Notes: generated from the sequence alone by a model not told the origin. Positions 11,157-26,000 are shown, counted from the first letter of the stretch. The stretch is DNA of 64,000 bases from Branchiostoma floridae (GCF_000003815.2 NC_049984.1:4562959-4626958); one strand, 5' to 3'. Program-made: numbers and translations.

Positions 11157-13420
11157 CCCTAGCCCTATTCTCCCAATGATTATGACATGATTATTATAGA
11201 CAAGCTATTGTGTCACTGTCAGGATTACTATATGCTGTAGTCTGGAAACATGCCAACTTAGGACCCTTCTTCTAGACTATTACTCCATGTATGTTCCTTA
11301 TTCTGTGAGGAGACACAGTATCCTTGAGACATAATGTGAGAACGTAATCCTATTTCCTGTACAGAGGCCACTTTTTCCTGCTTTCACTTTTTACAGGGGA
11401 ATTCGAAACCCCTCTCAGATAAAAGGACGGAACCCTATACAAACACGACTTGTGTCGCAAGGCATGCAATAGAAAGTGTCCCCCTCTCCTTTCACAAAGA
11501 GCTTTTGTCCGAGCTTTGACCTCATAACCTTACCAGGTGGGTCCAGTGCAACAGGTACTGTTTCTGCATGCATGTAGAAACCTCTGTACTTCTTGGTTTA
11601 TTAATTTTATTATTCACTCATGTGTGACATAAATGATTAGAGCACTTTATATTCCCTTTCCTCCATTTTTCCCAGGGGGGATTTTGGCTTCAAAGACTGC
11701 TCCGTCGGAAGTTAAATAATTTAGAATTCTTCTGGTGTAGTTTTAGAATGGCCCTTTGGCCAGCTGGTTAGGACATAGTGGATTCTGGTGACAGAGAGCC
11801 AATCACATTTTACATGACAGAAGGTTAGGCAATTGTCTATTCATGGTGACCTAACCAGATTGACTCACTTGCAAATGAGAGGTGATGAGTGTGTATTTTA
11901 TGAGGCAGCACCCCCGTTCTGGAGTGGTCCGACCCAGATCTACATTACCATCACAATTAGCGGCATGTTTTATTTACAGCCAACAGGGGCTGCCATGTGT
12001 TCCTTTGTTCCCAGCTTGGTTTTTGCATGCATTTGTCCAGTGATTTCATTGTCAGTTTGAGTCAAGCTTCCTGCAGTGTGGCAGTGTGCTGGGCCTCCCA
12101 AAACCTGTGACTGTGAGGCAGCCCTTCATTTCTGAGAACAGTTCCAAGACTCCAGAGTAAGTGGTCACAAGAACTTGGCTTTTTTCTTCCTTATGATAGC
12201 TTAGACAGGAGCTGGTGTGTAGTGAGAGTGTGTTTGGATCGTTGGTTTGCCTACGTGTGATAAACTGGATTAACAGACAGACAGGCTTTAGCGTTGCGTG
12301 TTGCCTAACTGGCTGCCGGGGTCAGTCCGTAATGTGTGTGCAAGTATTACAAGGGGCAGGAACCCTCCTGTCGTTTTTGTAGGTCATGTTTCCGGCGTTA
12401 TGTTGCCAGGAATTTATCAGCTTGTATTCTGGACGAGAGTTAGTTGTTGGTATTCAGGTCCGACTGGGTGTCGGTACAGCCCGGGTTGTCCCTTGGCCCG
12501 TGCCTCCACAAATCTTCTTTGTGTGTGGGAGTCTGTTGATATGCATGGCAGGGCGGACAATGGCAGCTGCACCTTTGTATTTATCCCGGGTGTCATGTCA
12601 GCATGCCCCCAGCACTTTCCCCTGCAGTAAAAATGTGCCAGGATGTTAGCCCTAAACCTTGTGATCTACTGTCATCGATCCTTCCATCCAACCCCTGTTG
12701 TGTGTGTGTGTGGACGTCCACAGATTTGTTTGTTCTATCCCTGAATATGCATACACCGTGACCTCTGCAGTCTACTGCTGTGATGAGTAAAATTAGCATG
12801 ACGTCAGCTGGCCCCCTTCCCACATAGAGCTATGACATCATTAGGATTCTATCAGGGCCCTCCCCCTGAAAGCGACGTTTGTAATCCCCTATAGAGTGAA
12901 AGGGTGCAGAACATATCTTCTTGATTGTCAGTAATGACGGCTTAATCTCCTTTGTGGTCGTCTTCCGGACCAATACGTTGGGGCGGACAGGTGCAAAAGT
13001 AAAGGCAGTCATACATCGTACACCCAACTTAGACATTAGTCTATTGGCATAGCACTTTGACATTTATAAGGATGGGTATGGATCTGCTCACATTTTTGTA
13101 CCTCAGCACTGTTGTTAATGTTTCGCACACCCCCAGCATGCCAAATGGAGTCGCCCTCCCGCCTACTAAGTATATCAACAGTGTGGTGTGTTGCCCTTGG
13201 GGAGCCTGGCGCCATCCATAATATTCTACCCACAGAAAGGGTGATACATGCGGAATGGGTGGCGGTCCCCAGGGTGGGACCCTACAGCTGGTGCAGGGGC
13301 AAGTTCACCGTCCGTAATTGGCTAATAAGAACTAAGCCGGCCTTCCGGCGCAGTGCCATATGAGGGAGACATGTTGATAGGCTATTATCACTGCCCCAGT
13401 TTGGGAAAACGGGTTTCCCT

Positions 13421-16400
13421 TAATGACAATTCGCTGCTAGAATGTATTCTGTCTCAATTGAATCAGACACGAACAGATGAGTCTGAATCTCCTAGTAAAA
13501 AGTTTAACGTATTCCGGTAGTAAAACTCAATGTTCCGTCAACGAAAAATAGACGGAATTTGGATGCTGTCGGGAATGTCATTGCAATTTCTAAAATGTTA
13601 TCCATGTTTCGATTTTAGATGAACACGTCAAACTTGTTTTGCGATGATCGTAATTTCTCATCATATTCTATCGATCTGGATATGATGAGGGTTCTTCACA
13701 TGTCCCGTTATATCTAGGAGCGAAGCTACCAGGGAAAATCAACAGACCACAAATTACACAGCGCCTTTTCAATTCATCTCACATAAATTATGCATGAAAT
13801 CAGGCTGGTGTCAGGCTGCAATCTGCCTTTCAGGTGCTCCGTTACCAGCCAACCAGAACATAATCAATATTGAAATCAAAACAGACAATATTCACGCCAT
13901 GGAATTTTGCAAACTGAGGGTCAAGCACCATTGTATAAAATTGTATCCTATCAGGGTTCAAACTAACCATAGGATGTATTGTCAAAGTCAATCAGTAAAG
14001 TAATAATGAAAATGCAGTTCTTCAAAATTTGTGCTTTTCAGAAGCAGGCATTATGGTTTGTATTTTTGAAATGGTACTGGTATTTCTATGTCAGTATTAT
14101 GTTGTTAATTTTTTCATACATGTACCACAATTCAGCCTTTCACTTACTATCTATTTTTCACACCTGAAAAAAAGTCAAATTCTTACACTAGTTACAGACT
14201 TAGTATTGAGTTTTTTTTACTCGTCAGGTAACTTATTACATTTCAAACAACTGTGCCATTGACACCTACTTGTTTTCACAGATCTACAAGTACCAAACAT
14301 TCAAATTTACATAGATAGAATATCTTGTTTTCTTTACAATTATGCAAGTGTGATACTAATTGGCATGTATGCATAGTTCACCCACTCACACCTTATGTCC
14401 AAAAACTCATTTGCATATCTATACTTTTGATGAGCAAGTTTGTTGATACATCTTCTGTTTGCTATACAAGAACATGCCAACGTATCAAGAAAGCAATTAT
14501 GATCATTTCCCCTTAGCAAAATGCTCCAGAATCCTGACAGATTTTCGTTAGAAATATTATACTAGCATTGAGAGATACATGTAAATCGTTAGATATTGAC
14601 TGGTTTATATCCATACCCTCAGGTCTTTGATATACAGAAATTAAAAATTATACTATAATACAGCTATCGACTTTACAGTTTCATCTTTATAGATCCTGAC
14701 TCTGAGTTTATATGTCTACATTCTACAAGATGTAAATAAATTGTACTTATAGTTAATCAGATCTTCATAGTATTAGTAGGCTTGAGATTTCATAACCAGA
14801 TTTGATGAGTATTGTACAGTTTGGTTAGAGTGCCGTTGATTACTCGGTCTAGCAAGTGAACAAAAGAACACCTGGTATTAGCTGGGGACAATGATGTTTT
14901 AATGGACTAACACAAAGGGCTATTAACAAAGAGAATATCAAGAAGATCATAAAAAGGCTAAGTCTATCATGTCCAGAGCTGGCGCTTTCTTGTCAAAATA
15001 AACTGTAAAATTCTCCAGGTGGTACCAAAAATCTTTGTGGTTCACATTTTCACTCGCAGCTTGCATTGTTTTACTTTTAGTCGTTTGTCTATTGTTCCCC
15101 TTACATGAGTGTACACATGCAAGCTAAGCCCTTGAGCTGTTATGGACACGTACAAAAGACCTGCGTATTCCTTTGTCTTCTCTGTTTTGACAGTGATAGT
15201 TCCTGTGCAAACGACAAGGCACCAGTCTTTCGCACCCTTATGATAGTTGCCATCAAGAGGACTTCTAGTGTTGGTCCAAAACCCTGGACACCAGTAAGGT
15301 GTGAATAAGAATCTAAAAGTGTGAATAACCATTGAGCACAGATTATCTCCAGCAGCATGCTAATTGTATTCTAATTGAAATAGGTTGCATTTTCCCAGCT
15401 CTGGTGGCACTATAGGGGAGATCATTAAGAATTTATTGTGTTAGCAATCACTCATGTGCCAGCAACAAATGAAGTGAGACGTGGTGGAACTGAGGCGTGA
15501 CGAAGGGGGGTCTGGCAATCAATAGGTCACAACAACTCACCAGAATTACTCATTCTGGGACGTGTTAACCTTGGCCACTGCCGCTATCATTCTCTGCCAA
15601 GGTTCGTCTCCTTAAAGGTATGTAAGAGAGAAAAGGACGGCTCATTCGCACGTCGCCCTTGCATCGAAAAATGGAAAAATATATTATGTCCTCTTCTTTA
15701 CGTCGATACGTGTGTGGGAGAAAAAAGACAGATCATTCCCGCGTCGTCCTGACATCGAAATGTGAACGGATGATGACTGTAATCTCGATTTCATGATTTG
15801 TCGCATCATCTATATGTAGATGTGGCAATTTCAAAGCCAAGGTTGCTTTAAGTGAAGTCAAATTGGAATCGCAAGTTTTATTGCATAGTTTTCGTGTTAC
15901 AGCTTGTGAGAGGAATGCTATGCAAGAATGTGAATTAGGCCGAGGTTGTATCGTGAATGCACAAAACGTGGCGACAGACTTTCGGAGGGATATCTCATTA
16001 ATGATTCAGCAGATTCTGGGTGCGTTGGTGGCTATCATCCGTAAATGGTCTATCCGGAGTGACTGATGTAGGGGTATAATTGTGTCCCTATGATGTGTTA
16101 ACAGATGTCAGCGTCTGATATGCCGTGCTGAGGCATTGTCTCTTGGTGTGTGTGTGTGTTTAGATACCATATATGACGTATGCTAAAACTGCATCGCATG
16201 CATATTTACGTTGATAGACCAATCATCTACCTGTTTATCACTGTCCGTTCTAACAGTGTTTTTTTGTCTCTGCTGTAGATTTTCTAATTGTTTTGATAGA
16301 CATACGCTGGTAGTACAGTTGAAAATGAAAGGTTAGATAATATAACGATTCTGAGAGCACTTGAATTGTATCATGGACAAGTGCATTTTTGTTATTTCAA

Positions 16401-16640
16401 AATTTTATATTTGTACACAGCTCAGTGATATTAAGTTGGGAAGAGTTTTATAGTATATTAGGCCTAAAAAGAAAGTGCAATTTCTTTTCTTAGCCTTTTG
16501 TATCTTCATGATCAAGTGTTGCATACAAATGTATTATTGTATGAATTATGTACATGTATATCTTTTGAGCACAATTTGCTGTCATTATCACTGTAATGTC
16601 TCTTATGTGACTTATATGTCCCACACTTTGTCCCGATAAC
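13421..16640. other. Gene-free stretch before GSE1 exon 1
   Basis: AT-rich and mostly featureless. A (TG)n run is near 16145. AAAGGACGGCTCATTCGCACGTC and GACAGATCATTCCCGCGTCGTC (given in part, 15635-15745) look like two diverged copies of one unit. An upstream GSE1 exon may be hidden here but I cannot point to one. Confidence 0.35.
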
Positions 16641-16651
16641 GATCTTTATGG

Positions 16652-16817
16652 ACTCGCCCAAATTTTCGACTGCACAGCATCAGTCTTTTTCAAGGAATGA
16701 ACAAAGACTGATGCTGTGCAGTTGAAAGTTTGGGTGAGTTCAATTTTTGTGTTGGAAATTACAGTTCAACTATTTCAAGAATGACTTCTACCAACACAGA
16801 TGAACTTTCAAGTTAAT
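16652..16817 (+). mobile_element. Inverted-repeat insertion next to the GSE1 exon 1 acceptor
   Basis: Internal fold-back (CTGCACAGCATCAGTCTTT and AAAGACTGATGCTGTGCAG) followed by the same 3' part as the element at 61967-62101. GATCTTTATGG occurs at 16641-16651 and 16818-16828, an 11-bp flanking duplication. The ATG at 16800 lies inside this element. Confidence 0.75.
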
Positions 16818-16841
16818 GATCTTTATGGTTTTACTCTGCAG

Positions 16842-17004
16842 AAGTTGCAGCTGTCATCTCGGAGGAAGGCAGAGCCGGTGATCGTGATTGATGGTAGCGA
16901 CAGCGAGACGGAGTCAGCACGAAGCTCTGGTAGCCGCGGGACCGTCGCGCCGACGCATGTATCCTCTCCTGGGTCTCAGTCGGGAGGGGGTGCGTCCGAC
17001 ACAG
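16842..17004 (+). CDS. GSE1: GSE1 exon 1 (first resolved exon)
   Basis: Acceptor TTTTACTCTGCAG ends at 16841 and donor ACAG|GTGAGA follows 17004. It encodes a Ser-rich acidic stretch with VIVIDGSDSETES, which resembles a SUMO-interacting or CK2-type acidic patch. It ends in phase 1, matching exon 2. The reading frame stays open back to an ATG at 16800, but that ATG lies inside an inserted repeat, so I treat this as an internal exon whose upstream partner is not in view. It is less securely assigned than the later exons because this region is not conserved with vertebrate GSE1 as far as I can recall. Confidence 0.6.
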
Positions 17005-20000
17005 GTGAGACCGGGCTGAACCATCTTTTCAATCTTGGAGGGGGTATTTAAGCTGGAGACCTTTTTTGACTACTTTACTTGTTCTTGGAGGTAAACCACC
17101 TTTTACAAAGGTGAGACAAGACTGGACCATTTTTTCAATCTTGGAGGGGGTAACCTAGCTGAAGATCTTTTGGCTCATCATCATCATCATCACGGGTGGC
17201 TTGCCTAAAAGCTACATTGAAGACTAGACTGTAAGGTTGATCCACTCACACAAGGATGGACCCTAGTCTTTTCGATAAGTGTGGTGGGTTCTTTAGATTA
17301 TTGCTTGAGTTATAACTTATGGCTCTCCTCAAACACTGGACCTCTGGCTTTATGCTTATTTCCAGGCAGATTTACCAGTGGCATAAGCCACATAAGACAG
17401 TAGTATCAAAGCCGGCAAAGGAGTGTAGCTGGCTGCTTCTGATACTCCCTGGCCGGCTACACTCCTTTGCCAGCTTTGATACTATCTAATGCCACCAGTA
17501 AATCTGCCTGGACATAAGCTTTAAGAATACCCATATGACTGGATTTCCCAACAAACGCTAGGTGCTCATTTTCACGTAAGTCAAGTGAGGAAATGGGTGT
17601 AAAGTGCCTTTCTCAAGGGCACAAAATTGAGCCCTGCCAGGAATTTGAACCCAGAGCTTTCAGATTCTAAGTCAACAGCACTATAAACCACAAGCCGACC
17701 TTGCCACCGTGATGGAGCCAAAGAGAAACAGTTTGTGCTAATTTCCTGTTATCAGTCTCTGTGATAGCGAGCACGTAGGCCATGGTTCCATAATGTATCA
17801 CCACATGTGATATATTTTCTGGTTAACCCTTCACCTTTTCAAGTCTTTGATAGCAATTTATTTATTTATTTGTTCAGCTGTTTACAAACAGCCAGGGCTG
17901 CCCAACTAGCCGTAGGCTATTATCAAGGGCTAACCCTGTACATGTTCGCACATGTTCGCACACGACGGGTTATACCGCCCCTTACGGGGTGACACACCCG
18001 TCCGGGTGAATGATGTAGATCACCATGAGGCTGATACGAGACAGAGGTTCGCCAGGCCTCCATCCGGGTGATTTGAAGTGAATCACCAACTCCCGACAGA
18101 AGGATTTGCACCAACGCACACCGCACCATCGCACGTGTGGGGGTTCTTTAACGTGCAAGGGGTATGGCTCTCCCCATACACGGGACCTCCATTTAACGTC
18201 CTATCCGAGGGACGACTCATTTTTCACTTGAGTAAAGTGAGGAAAGTCGTGTAAAGTGCCTTTCCTAAGGGCACAAGACCGACAACACGACAGGCGGATT
18301 CGAACCGGCGACCTCTCGGTCACGGGCCGAATACACTACCACTGTGCTACGCGGCCCCACTTGTGCAATTTCATGGTGATCATTGTCAAAGATACCCCAA
18401 ATTCTATATTATACACTTATGGTTCTTTCATGGTTGTATGTTTCTTGGTTAAGTGTTACTGTGCCAGTGACATAGGTTTACAAGAAGCTTGGTCTGTTGA
18501 GCCATCAAAATAAGTCAAATTCTTCCATTTGTACATTTATGTTTTACATCATTTTGCATCATAGGTATCATTTGTTTTATATTAAACAGGGCCTTGATTC
18601 AATACCTTGATCTTAAGAGCCATCATTAGAAGTTTATCAAGTTCTTGCATTTCTACTGCACGTTTTTCTTCCTTTTTTGTTATGTTAGTCACACAGGTAC
18701 CTGTACGTAGATGGGGCTTGGGGTTGGTCTATTGAGTACATACCATGTTTATCTGTGTTATTTCAGGTTATGCAAGTTTACAAGTCATTAAGCTAATGTT
18801 GAAGCATGACCCATTCCCCAGTGAGAGAGAGTTGTTGTAGTCTGTAGACCAACCCTGACCTTGACTCGTATGTTGTTTGTGTAGCGAGAGTGGCAGCAGC
18901 GCTATGTGCCGTCAGTCAAAGGAGAGGTCCTAAGTTCAATTCACCTCCTGTGTCATTTCAGTCGCTATGGTTATGTTTTCTCGGAGCCTATGAAAAATGA
19001 TAGGAATGCGGTTGGGGTCTGTTTACTTTATAATTGCTAAATGGTTGAATTTCCAGTGTTTGTTTCGCATAACCGGGGAAACCACATTGAGGCAACACAC
19101 ACCAGTTTACTTTTGTGCAGTAACCTGAGTAACTTATAACTACAAGTTGCATAAGGCCAGACTGTAAGGTTTGATCCACTCGCAAGGAATTGGAAAGGAC
19201 CCCTACTCTTTTCTATAAGTGTGGTAGGGTCTTTAACCTGCTTGAGGTGTGGCTCCCCTCAAACATGAGACCTCAGGCTTTGTCTGAGAGGACTTGCATT
19301 GCCGAAGCTAGGTACTCATTTTCACCTGAGTTGATTGGAGAAATATATGCAGAGTGCCTATCTAAGGGCATAACATCAGCATCTGCTAAGGATTTGAACC
19401 CAGAACCTTTGGATTCCTAACCACAAAACCAACTTTGTGTCTTTTTGCAGTGCACTATGGTTATACGTGCTGAAAAAATCTAGTGCCATATGCCCATACC
19501 CAAATTATAGCAGACAAGTGAAGAAGGTGTTGTTTGGAATACAGAAATGGAAAGTTGAGTGGTAGCAACTGCCGGGCCAAGAGAATGTTTTGGAAAATGC
19601 TTTTGTCATTCATTGTATTATTTGATAAATGGCTCTCTGGAATGTCAAATCGGTTGAAAGAAGGTCTTGAAGTACGAGGTCTTATCGCACGAGGCTTGAG
19701 CATTCGAGTGTGGTGTTATTGTTTCTAGCATCAGCTTAGCCAGCAGCTGATACAACAGGGATTTGCTAGCCGGGCATCCAGTCGTTTTATAGCTTCCGTG
19801 TCTCTTCTGTCCTCTCGGCAAATACAAAGAGACTCGGGAGCTATAATAGGGCTAGACACCAGGCTAGAGAATTGCAACACACTCTCTCCTGGAAGCATCA
19901 CCTAGCAGGATTCAGTAAAACTGCAGGGAGGGGATTGCTTATATTGTGGCAGTTCATGCATGACTGTGTTATTTGCCGTTTAGGAAGGGTGCAGTTTATA

Positions 20001-23000
20001 ACCATTACACTTGCCACCCCAGCCCACACATACCCCATGTGGAATTGACGCATTCTACCCGAGCGCCGCTCCAAGGGCTGGCAAACATAACCTACGTGTT
20101 ATTAATCTTCTCTTGTAAGTGGATCTAACGACGTCGCCTTTGCACAGGTTGTACCCCACCTATAACCCTTTGGGGTGGAAATATACATTCGAGTTTGCAT
20201 CTTCTCTCTCTCTTTTTTTGGCCACGCAGCCAAGTTGCGTTCGGCGGAGCGTGGAGTCATTACTCGCGATTGGGTCAATAAGGGGGAGGAAAGAAATGTA
20301 ACAGATGGATGCTTCCCACGATGTGTCCCTGAACCGTAATGCGTGCCCAAAGCTATTTTCCATAGCATTATCCCCGGCCCTGGAAGTGCTCACACCTATC
20401 TTCCGCCATCGCAGAAAAGCACTTTAAGGGTGTCCGATCGGGTCGGACTCTCCTTCCATAAACCAAGGTTACTTTGCCTTTTTAAGGTCTTGGGGCCATT
20501 TAGGCGGCGCTGATTTATCTGTCGGACGCTGCCCCAGGTAATATCGGACACAAAGAGCCGGCGTTCCTGGCAGATTTGTGGGAGCTGGGAAGTGATACTG
20601 CGTTTTGGTATGATGGCTCCGCAGATGATACATAGTGATTGTGGCCCGGCACCGTCTATTGATTGTATTGTTTTTTTCTGTCTCATCCCGGGATCCGTTA
20701 ATGCAGGAATTGACCCGGCAGAAAATGCGTTGGGAGGAATTTACAACCCTATCTTTTACTGCGACTTGTGACCTGCATGTTTTTTATTTGCTATTGTTTG
20801 AGTGTTATTTTATGTATTGTTAGAAATCCGATCTATGTACATATGTGCCAATGCTGGATGGTTTACGTACAGTATATAAAAGGAACTTAACTAAATTTTT
20901 CTACTGCTTCACAAATGAAATATGACATATTATTAAGATCACAAAAAGAAGAAGAAATTCTTACCTGCTATTTTAGAACACAACTTAAGAAAAATTCTTA
21001 CTATGATGTCAAAGATAAACCTTCATATGAATCACACACAAAAAAAGAGTCTTTATGCTCTGTTGTAATCTACTTATGATGCAGCACAGAAATGACTTCT
21101 TCAGGTCTTGCCATTAGGAATCTGATCGTGTTGGCATTCTAACTGTCATCCCATGGCCATGGTTGTACCGGAGGCGCCAACCCTCAGAATGCACAAACAG
21201 AGACGTTTTTGTCACTCCACGCTATTGAGCCCCTTTTATCGTATTGACCCCTCGACCTGGCTCGAAAAGGTGGTGAACAGTGGCACGCAAGTTGGTATTC
21301 ATGTAGTAAGTGCACTTGGCAATTGCTGCGCAACCCCACAAATATGCCTCACACATTGTATGTACTTCCAGCCTCAATAAAAGCCACGGTTGCCTGACCG
21401 TTAATCACTTGTACTTGTTCTGTATTGGCTGTTACCGGGGACCGTTTTTTTGGCCATTTTAGCTCTTTCCAACAAGCAGTTTACTTCCTGGCCCTAATCT
21501 GTTAACAGTGCCCTCCCGCAGAAGTGGCAGGGGAGAGATTTACTACATTTACTGCCAGCAATAGCCACAAGTGGTGTTCTATAACCTTGGTGATGGGCAT
21601 CAGCCTGATTGGGAATGGCCCCAGCAGACGCAGTCATGTGGAAGCAATAGAACCAGGAAGTGTTCCTCAGCGGGGAATTAAAATCGTAGAGAGGCCCTGC
21701 CTTTATCTCTTCTCCGTCATTTACCTGAGTGCCTGCCTCCTGTCGGAAAAAGGAAAGTAATTGAGGCGCATTAGGTTAAACACAGTCCAAGGGGAGGTAG
21801 AGGAGGGTTTGGCGGTGTGAGAAACGACAGCCCGAATGTGCGTGATACCGGTGATACGGCACCTGCCAGGGAAGCCCTTGGCCCCTGCTGTTAGGAGGTG
21901 ATGTCTTCAGTTGACAGGGCACAGCAGGGGGCAAACACAGAGGGCAGGTCGCCAGGGGCCAGGGCCACAAAATCCCACATCGCCCGACCTGCCTGTCTAG
22001 ATTTAGCAATTAGGGAACAGCATGTGAGAGAGACAGGGGCGACCTTTTCAACTGTCAATAGGTCACCGCAGCAGCCTGGCCTGGTGGATGTTATAGTTGT
22101 GATAGCAAGGCTAGTTGTGGTTATCTGAACCCACCAAGCATTCTTCACTTGAGCCTTGCCAGGAAAGATGGCCCTTCCACTTTTTTCCTTATAGGGGTGG
22201 GATTTTTAGAGTGATATTTTGTCCCAGACATTGCACATCAGGTTAGGCCTAACCAGCTTTCAATCTGGTAATAGATTTTTCGTGCCCACAGGGAATAAAT
22301 TAGATCAGGTTGGCTGGTGCCAATCTGCGATTATGGCGTCCATTATCCTTCCAGTAATGCAAATTTCACCTGATTATTGGTACGGTTGTGGCGGCTTTGA
22401 CGCTGTACATGGTGTGTCAGCAGATGAGTCGGTTGATGCACTTCATGCATTTATTAATATTAATAATCATTCTTCAGGCATGGAAAAGGTCAGGTCAGCC
22501 CCATTTAGCCAGGGAAAATTGCGTCGACGATAAATCATACGTCGATGATAATGGCCGGATTGATGCGGCGGGCCAGGTTCGATCTTCCCGTTATCTTTCC
22601 GGCGGTACGAACGCTGCGGGGCGCGCGATACATCTCAGCACGGGAGGGATCCCTCCTTCCCTGCACCATCGCTTTTAATGCCTGCTTACAGCCCAGTGAT
22701 CAATGGATTATGTGGGACGTAGTATAATGGAAGGCAAATGTTCCGGGCGGCAACACAAGCAAGCCGCACGTCATGTCTTATTTCGTAAAGAATACCCATT
22801 GTGCGCTCTACAGAGGGCTTACTCGGTTAGTGTCTGATATCTGGTTCAACTGGCAAGAAAAGCCGGGGCACCACATTGTAGATTTCAGATAAAATTGTAT
22901 TGAATGCTTCCTGGCGCGGCACTATTTTTCCATCATGGCATGGTTTCGTTGGTGCAGCCATTATGCGGAGCGATCGGTGTAATGTGCCAATTGATGTTGA

Positions 23001-26000
23001 TTATCCTCAGGGAAATGAAACATCTGCCTGTTTGTTTGGGAGAGTTATGATAGGCCGCGCCACTTCTTCCAAGGGGGTGGGTACAGGCCGAGGGGCTCCA
23101 GCGTGTTCTCCTTGTTATTCCAAGCCTTACCGAAAATCAACAAAGGACGTGGCTCGGCAAGCAGGATGAGGGATTATTTGAGATTTGTGCCCCTGGTGTA
23201 GCCAGCACCTAGGTGATATTTGCTGTGCCAACAATGGGCCTGTCTCCCCCGCAAGCAGAGTGACCCCTTCCAGTAACCTCCGGCAGTCGACAGGTCCCAT
23301 TAAACCTCTATTTGTTGGTCGAGCAATCAAAGTTGATATATGCGGGTGAAAAGTTGCGCGGTTCATTGTGATACTAGCGGGAAGGCCACACGCCGATGGG
23401 AGGCCGGCCATGGCGGGACGCGACGGAAGCTTCTTCCTTCCAGACTTGACCTTCGGATTGTTTAACCTTCATCCCTACCCACCTTTAAACGGTAAGCTTA
23501 AATTTCCTTGTTGTGGTCGATGTGGACATGTTTGCCCCAGCCCGAGGGTGACCTCTGAGGGGGACCTTTTGTTTGGTGTGGCTTGAAGGCACTGGGGCAG
23601 CAGGCATTGTTAGCACTGGAGAGCCACGTCCTTTGTGTAAAATTACCTGGACAAAAGTCAGTCATGACGCATGTTGTAATCTACCTTCTCAGAACAAGTG
23701 TCTGGGTCCTGTTATCCCCGATTCAATTTTTCGATTTATCTGCCGTTTTTGCCCCCCAGAAGGACCCGCTACGAGCGTTATACAAATTGGCCGGGTTGTA
23801 CGGTGTAATAATTGATCGTGAAATATTTGGCTTATTTATTTAATGCGTCTGGCCGTATGCTTTGTTGTTAACCACCCAGGGTGGGAGCGTGGTACCTGGA
23901 TATGGTAATTAGGACAGGAGGCATGTGCAAGGGAGAGGTGAATTCTGTGTCCTAAATACCTCCAACGGTGTTGGCTTACCTTCAAGGTGACGTCTTTCTG
24001 GGGTCAAGCTATAAATATTTATTTTCCCAACCCTGTCACCTTAGGTGTCTTTCACAGTCTGTTCCTCCCGGTCTGACATAGGTATGCTCAATTATTAGCC
24101 CCGAATTCATTTGTCCCAGAGTCATTTCCATAATTCAATAATATGGGGATTGAATTGGGGAGGGACGAAGCAACAGTTCCCAGGCCCATGATGGAAAATC
24201 AATGAGTTGCTGCATGAACGAGGGCTAATAGGCTTTCTCACCAATGATTTTAACTCCCTGCTGTTGCCCAAGACTGTTCCTGCTCCACTCTCCATATGTA
24301 TTATCTAATGCCACGCATGACGAGTCACCAACGCCCATTACCACGTAACGGAGACAACTTTCACAGCAAAACGTGGCCTGCATGCACAGGGAAAAACATT
24401 GTCGGTGTCCGTCGTCCTGACCCTTTTTTTAGAAACAGGAATTCTCCAACACTTCTCCATGACTCCTTTTGTGTAGGTTATGAAATATTAAAGAGATTGG
24501 TTTTAGGTGTACAGGTGTTTTGCTTGTGACCCGCCGCCGTAAATGTCAGGCGGGCACGAGGGATTGGGTTCTGGCTTAAAGCCTGGTTAATGGAGCATGA
24601 TCGAAATGAGTATTTCTGTAAAGCCAGCTTGTCTTCAAGTATGTTCTCCCGGCGTCTCGGGCCAGCAGTTCAGAGCAAAACAGGAAGGGCTGTGACATTG
24701 AGGGTGGTTAGGGGTGAAATCCCATACCGGTTGAACCCGGTTACAGGGGCCAATTTTGTTTTCCCTAAACACCCCAATGCTTTGGGAACAGACTGACAGG
24801 TCTACCCATGTTTTGCGTGGTATATCAACCCCGCGGGCAATCAATGTTCTGAAATTGATTTCACCATATTGATCACTTGGGGGGGGGAGTTGGTCGGTCG
24901 ACAACTCCCTTCCAATTATGACTCGAGACGAACCTGTGGCTTTTACCACCTCCCTGGGGAATAGCGAATGATAATCAATAACATTAGGGGGCATCTGACA
25001 ACCCAGGTTGGTGGAATTACACCGGACATGGAAGGGACCAAACGTTTAGGGCAGGGGCAGGCTTGCGTGGGAGCTTGTCAGGGATCAGTAGTCATCTGCA
25101 TGCCTGCCACACTCTCACTGTTGATTTAACCCTGCCGTTTGTATGGGCCGATACCTCTCAACAGGCCTGCGTCATTGATCAAACAATGGCAGATGTTCCA
25201 ACACAGCGTTCTCTGGCCCACCGTTGCCGGATTAACCGACGACATGTCAGTGATTTTTCAGAGGAGGAAGGTTCTCGGTTGGTGTGTAAAACTATAGGCA
25301 CCGGCTGGTTTGTGTCAGCTGGGAGTGATGTCATGAGCCGGTAAAACACATTCTTCAGATAACATTGGGTAGAGAGCTGATCCTCGGTGTTACCTTGGAC
25401 TAAGCCATTTGTCATCTCTCGAGGGTATCCTAGCATCACAATAAACCCCTCTGAAAGCAAATTCATTAGTTCTGTTAGAGCAGAAATGTTAGATTGCGTC
25501 ATTAAAAATTCATGGTTGCCGTTGGTTTTGGGGTGATGGAAAGCTTCTAGTTTTGTGGCTGGCTCGTTAGAGGCAATTAAAACTCTTAAATTAAAAGGGA
25601 TAAGGCCATTGAGTTTATTATTGACCTCTTGTAGTGTATAAATAGCAGGTGTTGGAAATGCCAATCACAGGTCAATGAATGGACTATGCTAGATATACAG
25701 TGGTGTGGGGGTGGGGCGGTCAAGGCTGTGTTTGATGTGGTTATAGGCTGAGGAGGATGTTGACAACTGTCTCAATGGCACGGTGAAACACGCCAGAGGT
25801 TGACAGGGTCAGAGGTTACCGGGGAGACCTTGTCTGGTGCCTTGTTGCCACGAAGGGAAAGCATTTCGTCCTGTTTGTTTGTGTAGCGTCCGACATTTCG
25901 GGCAGCTGGTCCTTCTGGGTGAGTCTTTGATTGGTGCGAGAGTACTTACCCGCCAGCTGGATCAATTGTATCCACTCCCCGCCCTAACCCAGCGCCCATA

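Larger units (their letters stand above)
10250..13420. other. Repeat-poor non-coding block upstream of GSE1
   Basis: Balanced base composition, almost no transposon sequence, and several good transcription-factor motifs (DR1 at 10278, CAGGTG palindrome at 11113). No exon with family similarity found. Could hold a GSE1 promoter or enhancers; this is inference only. Confidence 0.35.

Noticed and set aside
16800-16841. ATG at 16800 as the GSE1 initiator
   Set aside because: It lies in the inserted repeat shared with GCSH intron 4, and a good acceptor at 16841 shows the exon proper begins at 16842.
25179-25664. A 161-codon open frame on the - strand in GSE1 intron 1
   Set aside because: No recognizable domain and no splice or promoter context. 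Length is not remarkable for six frames of 64 kb. Kept only as part of the intron description.
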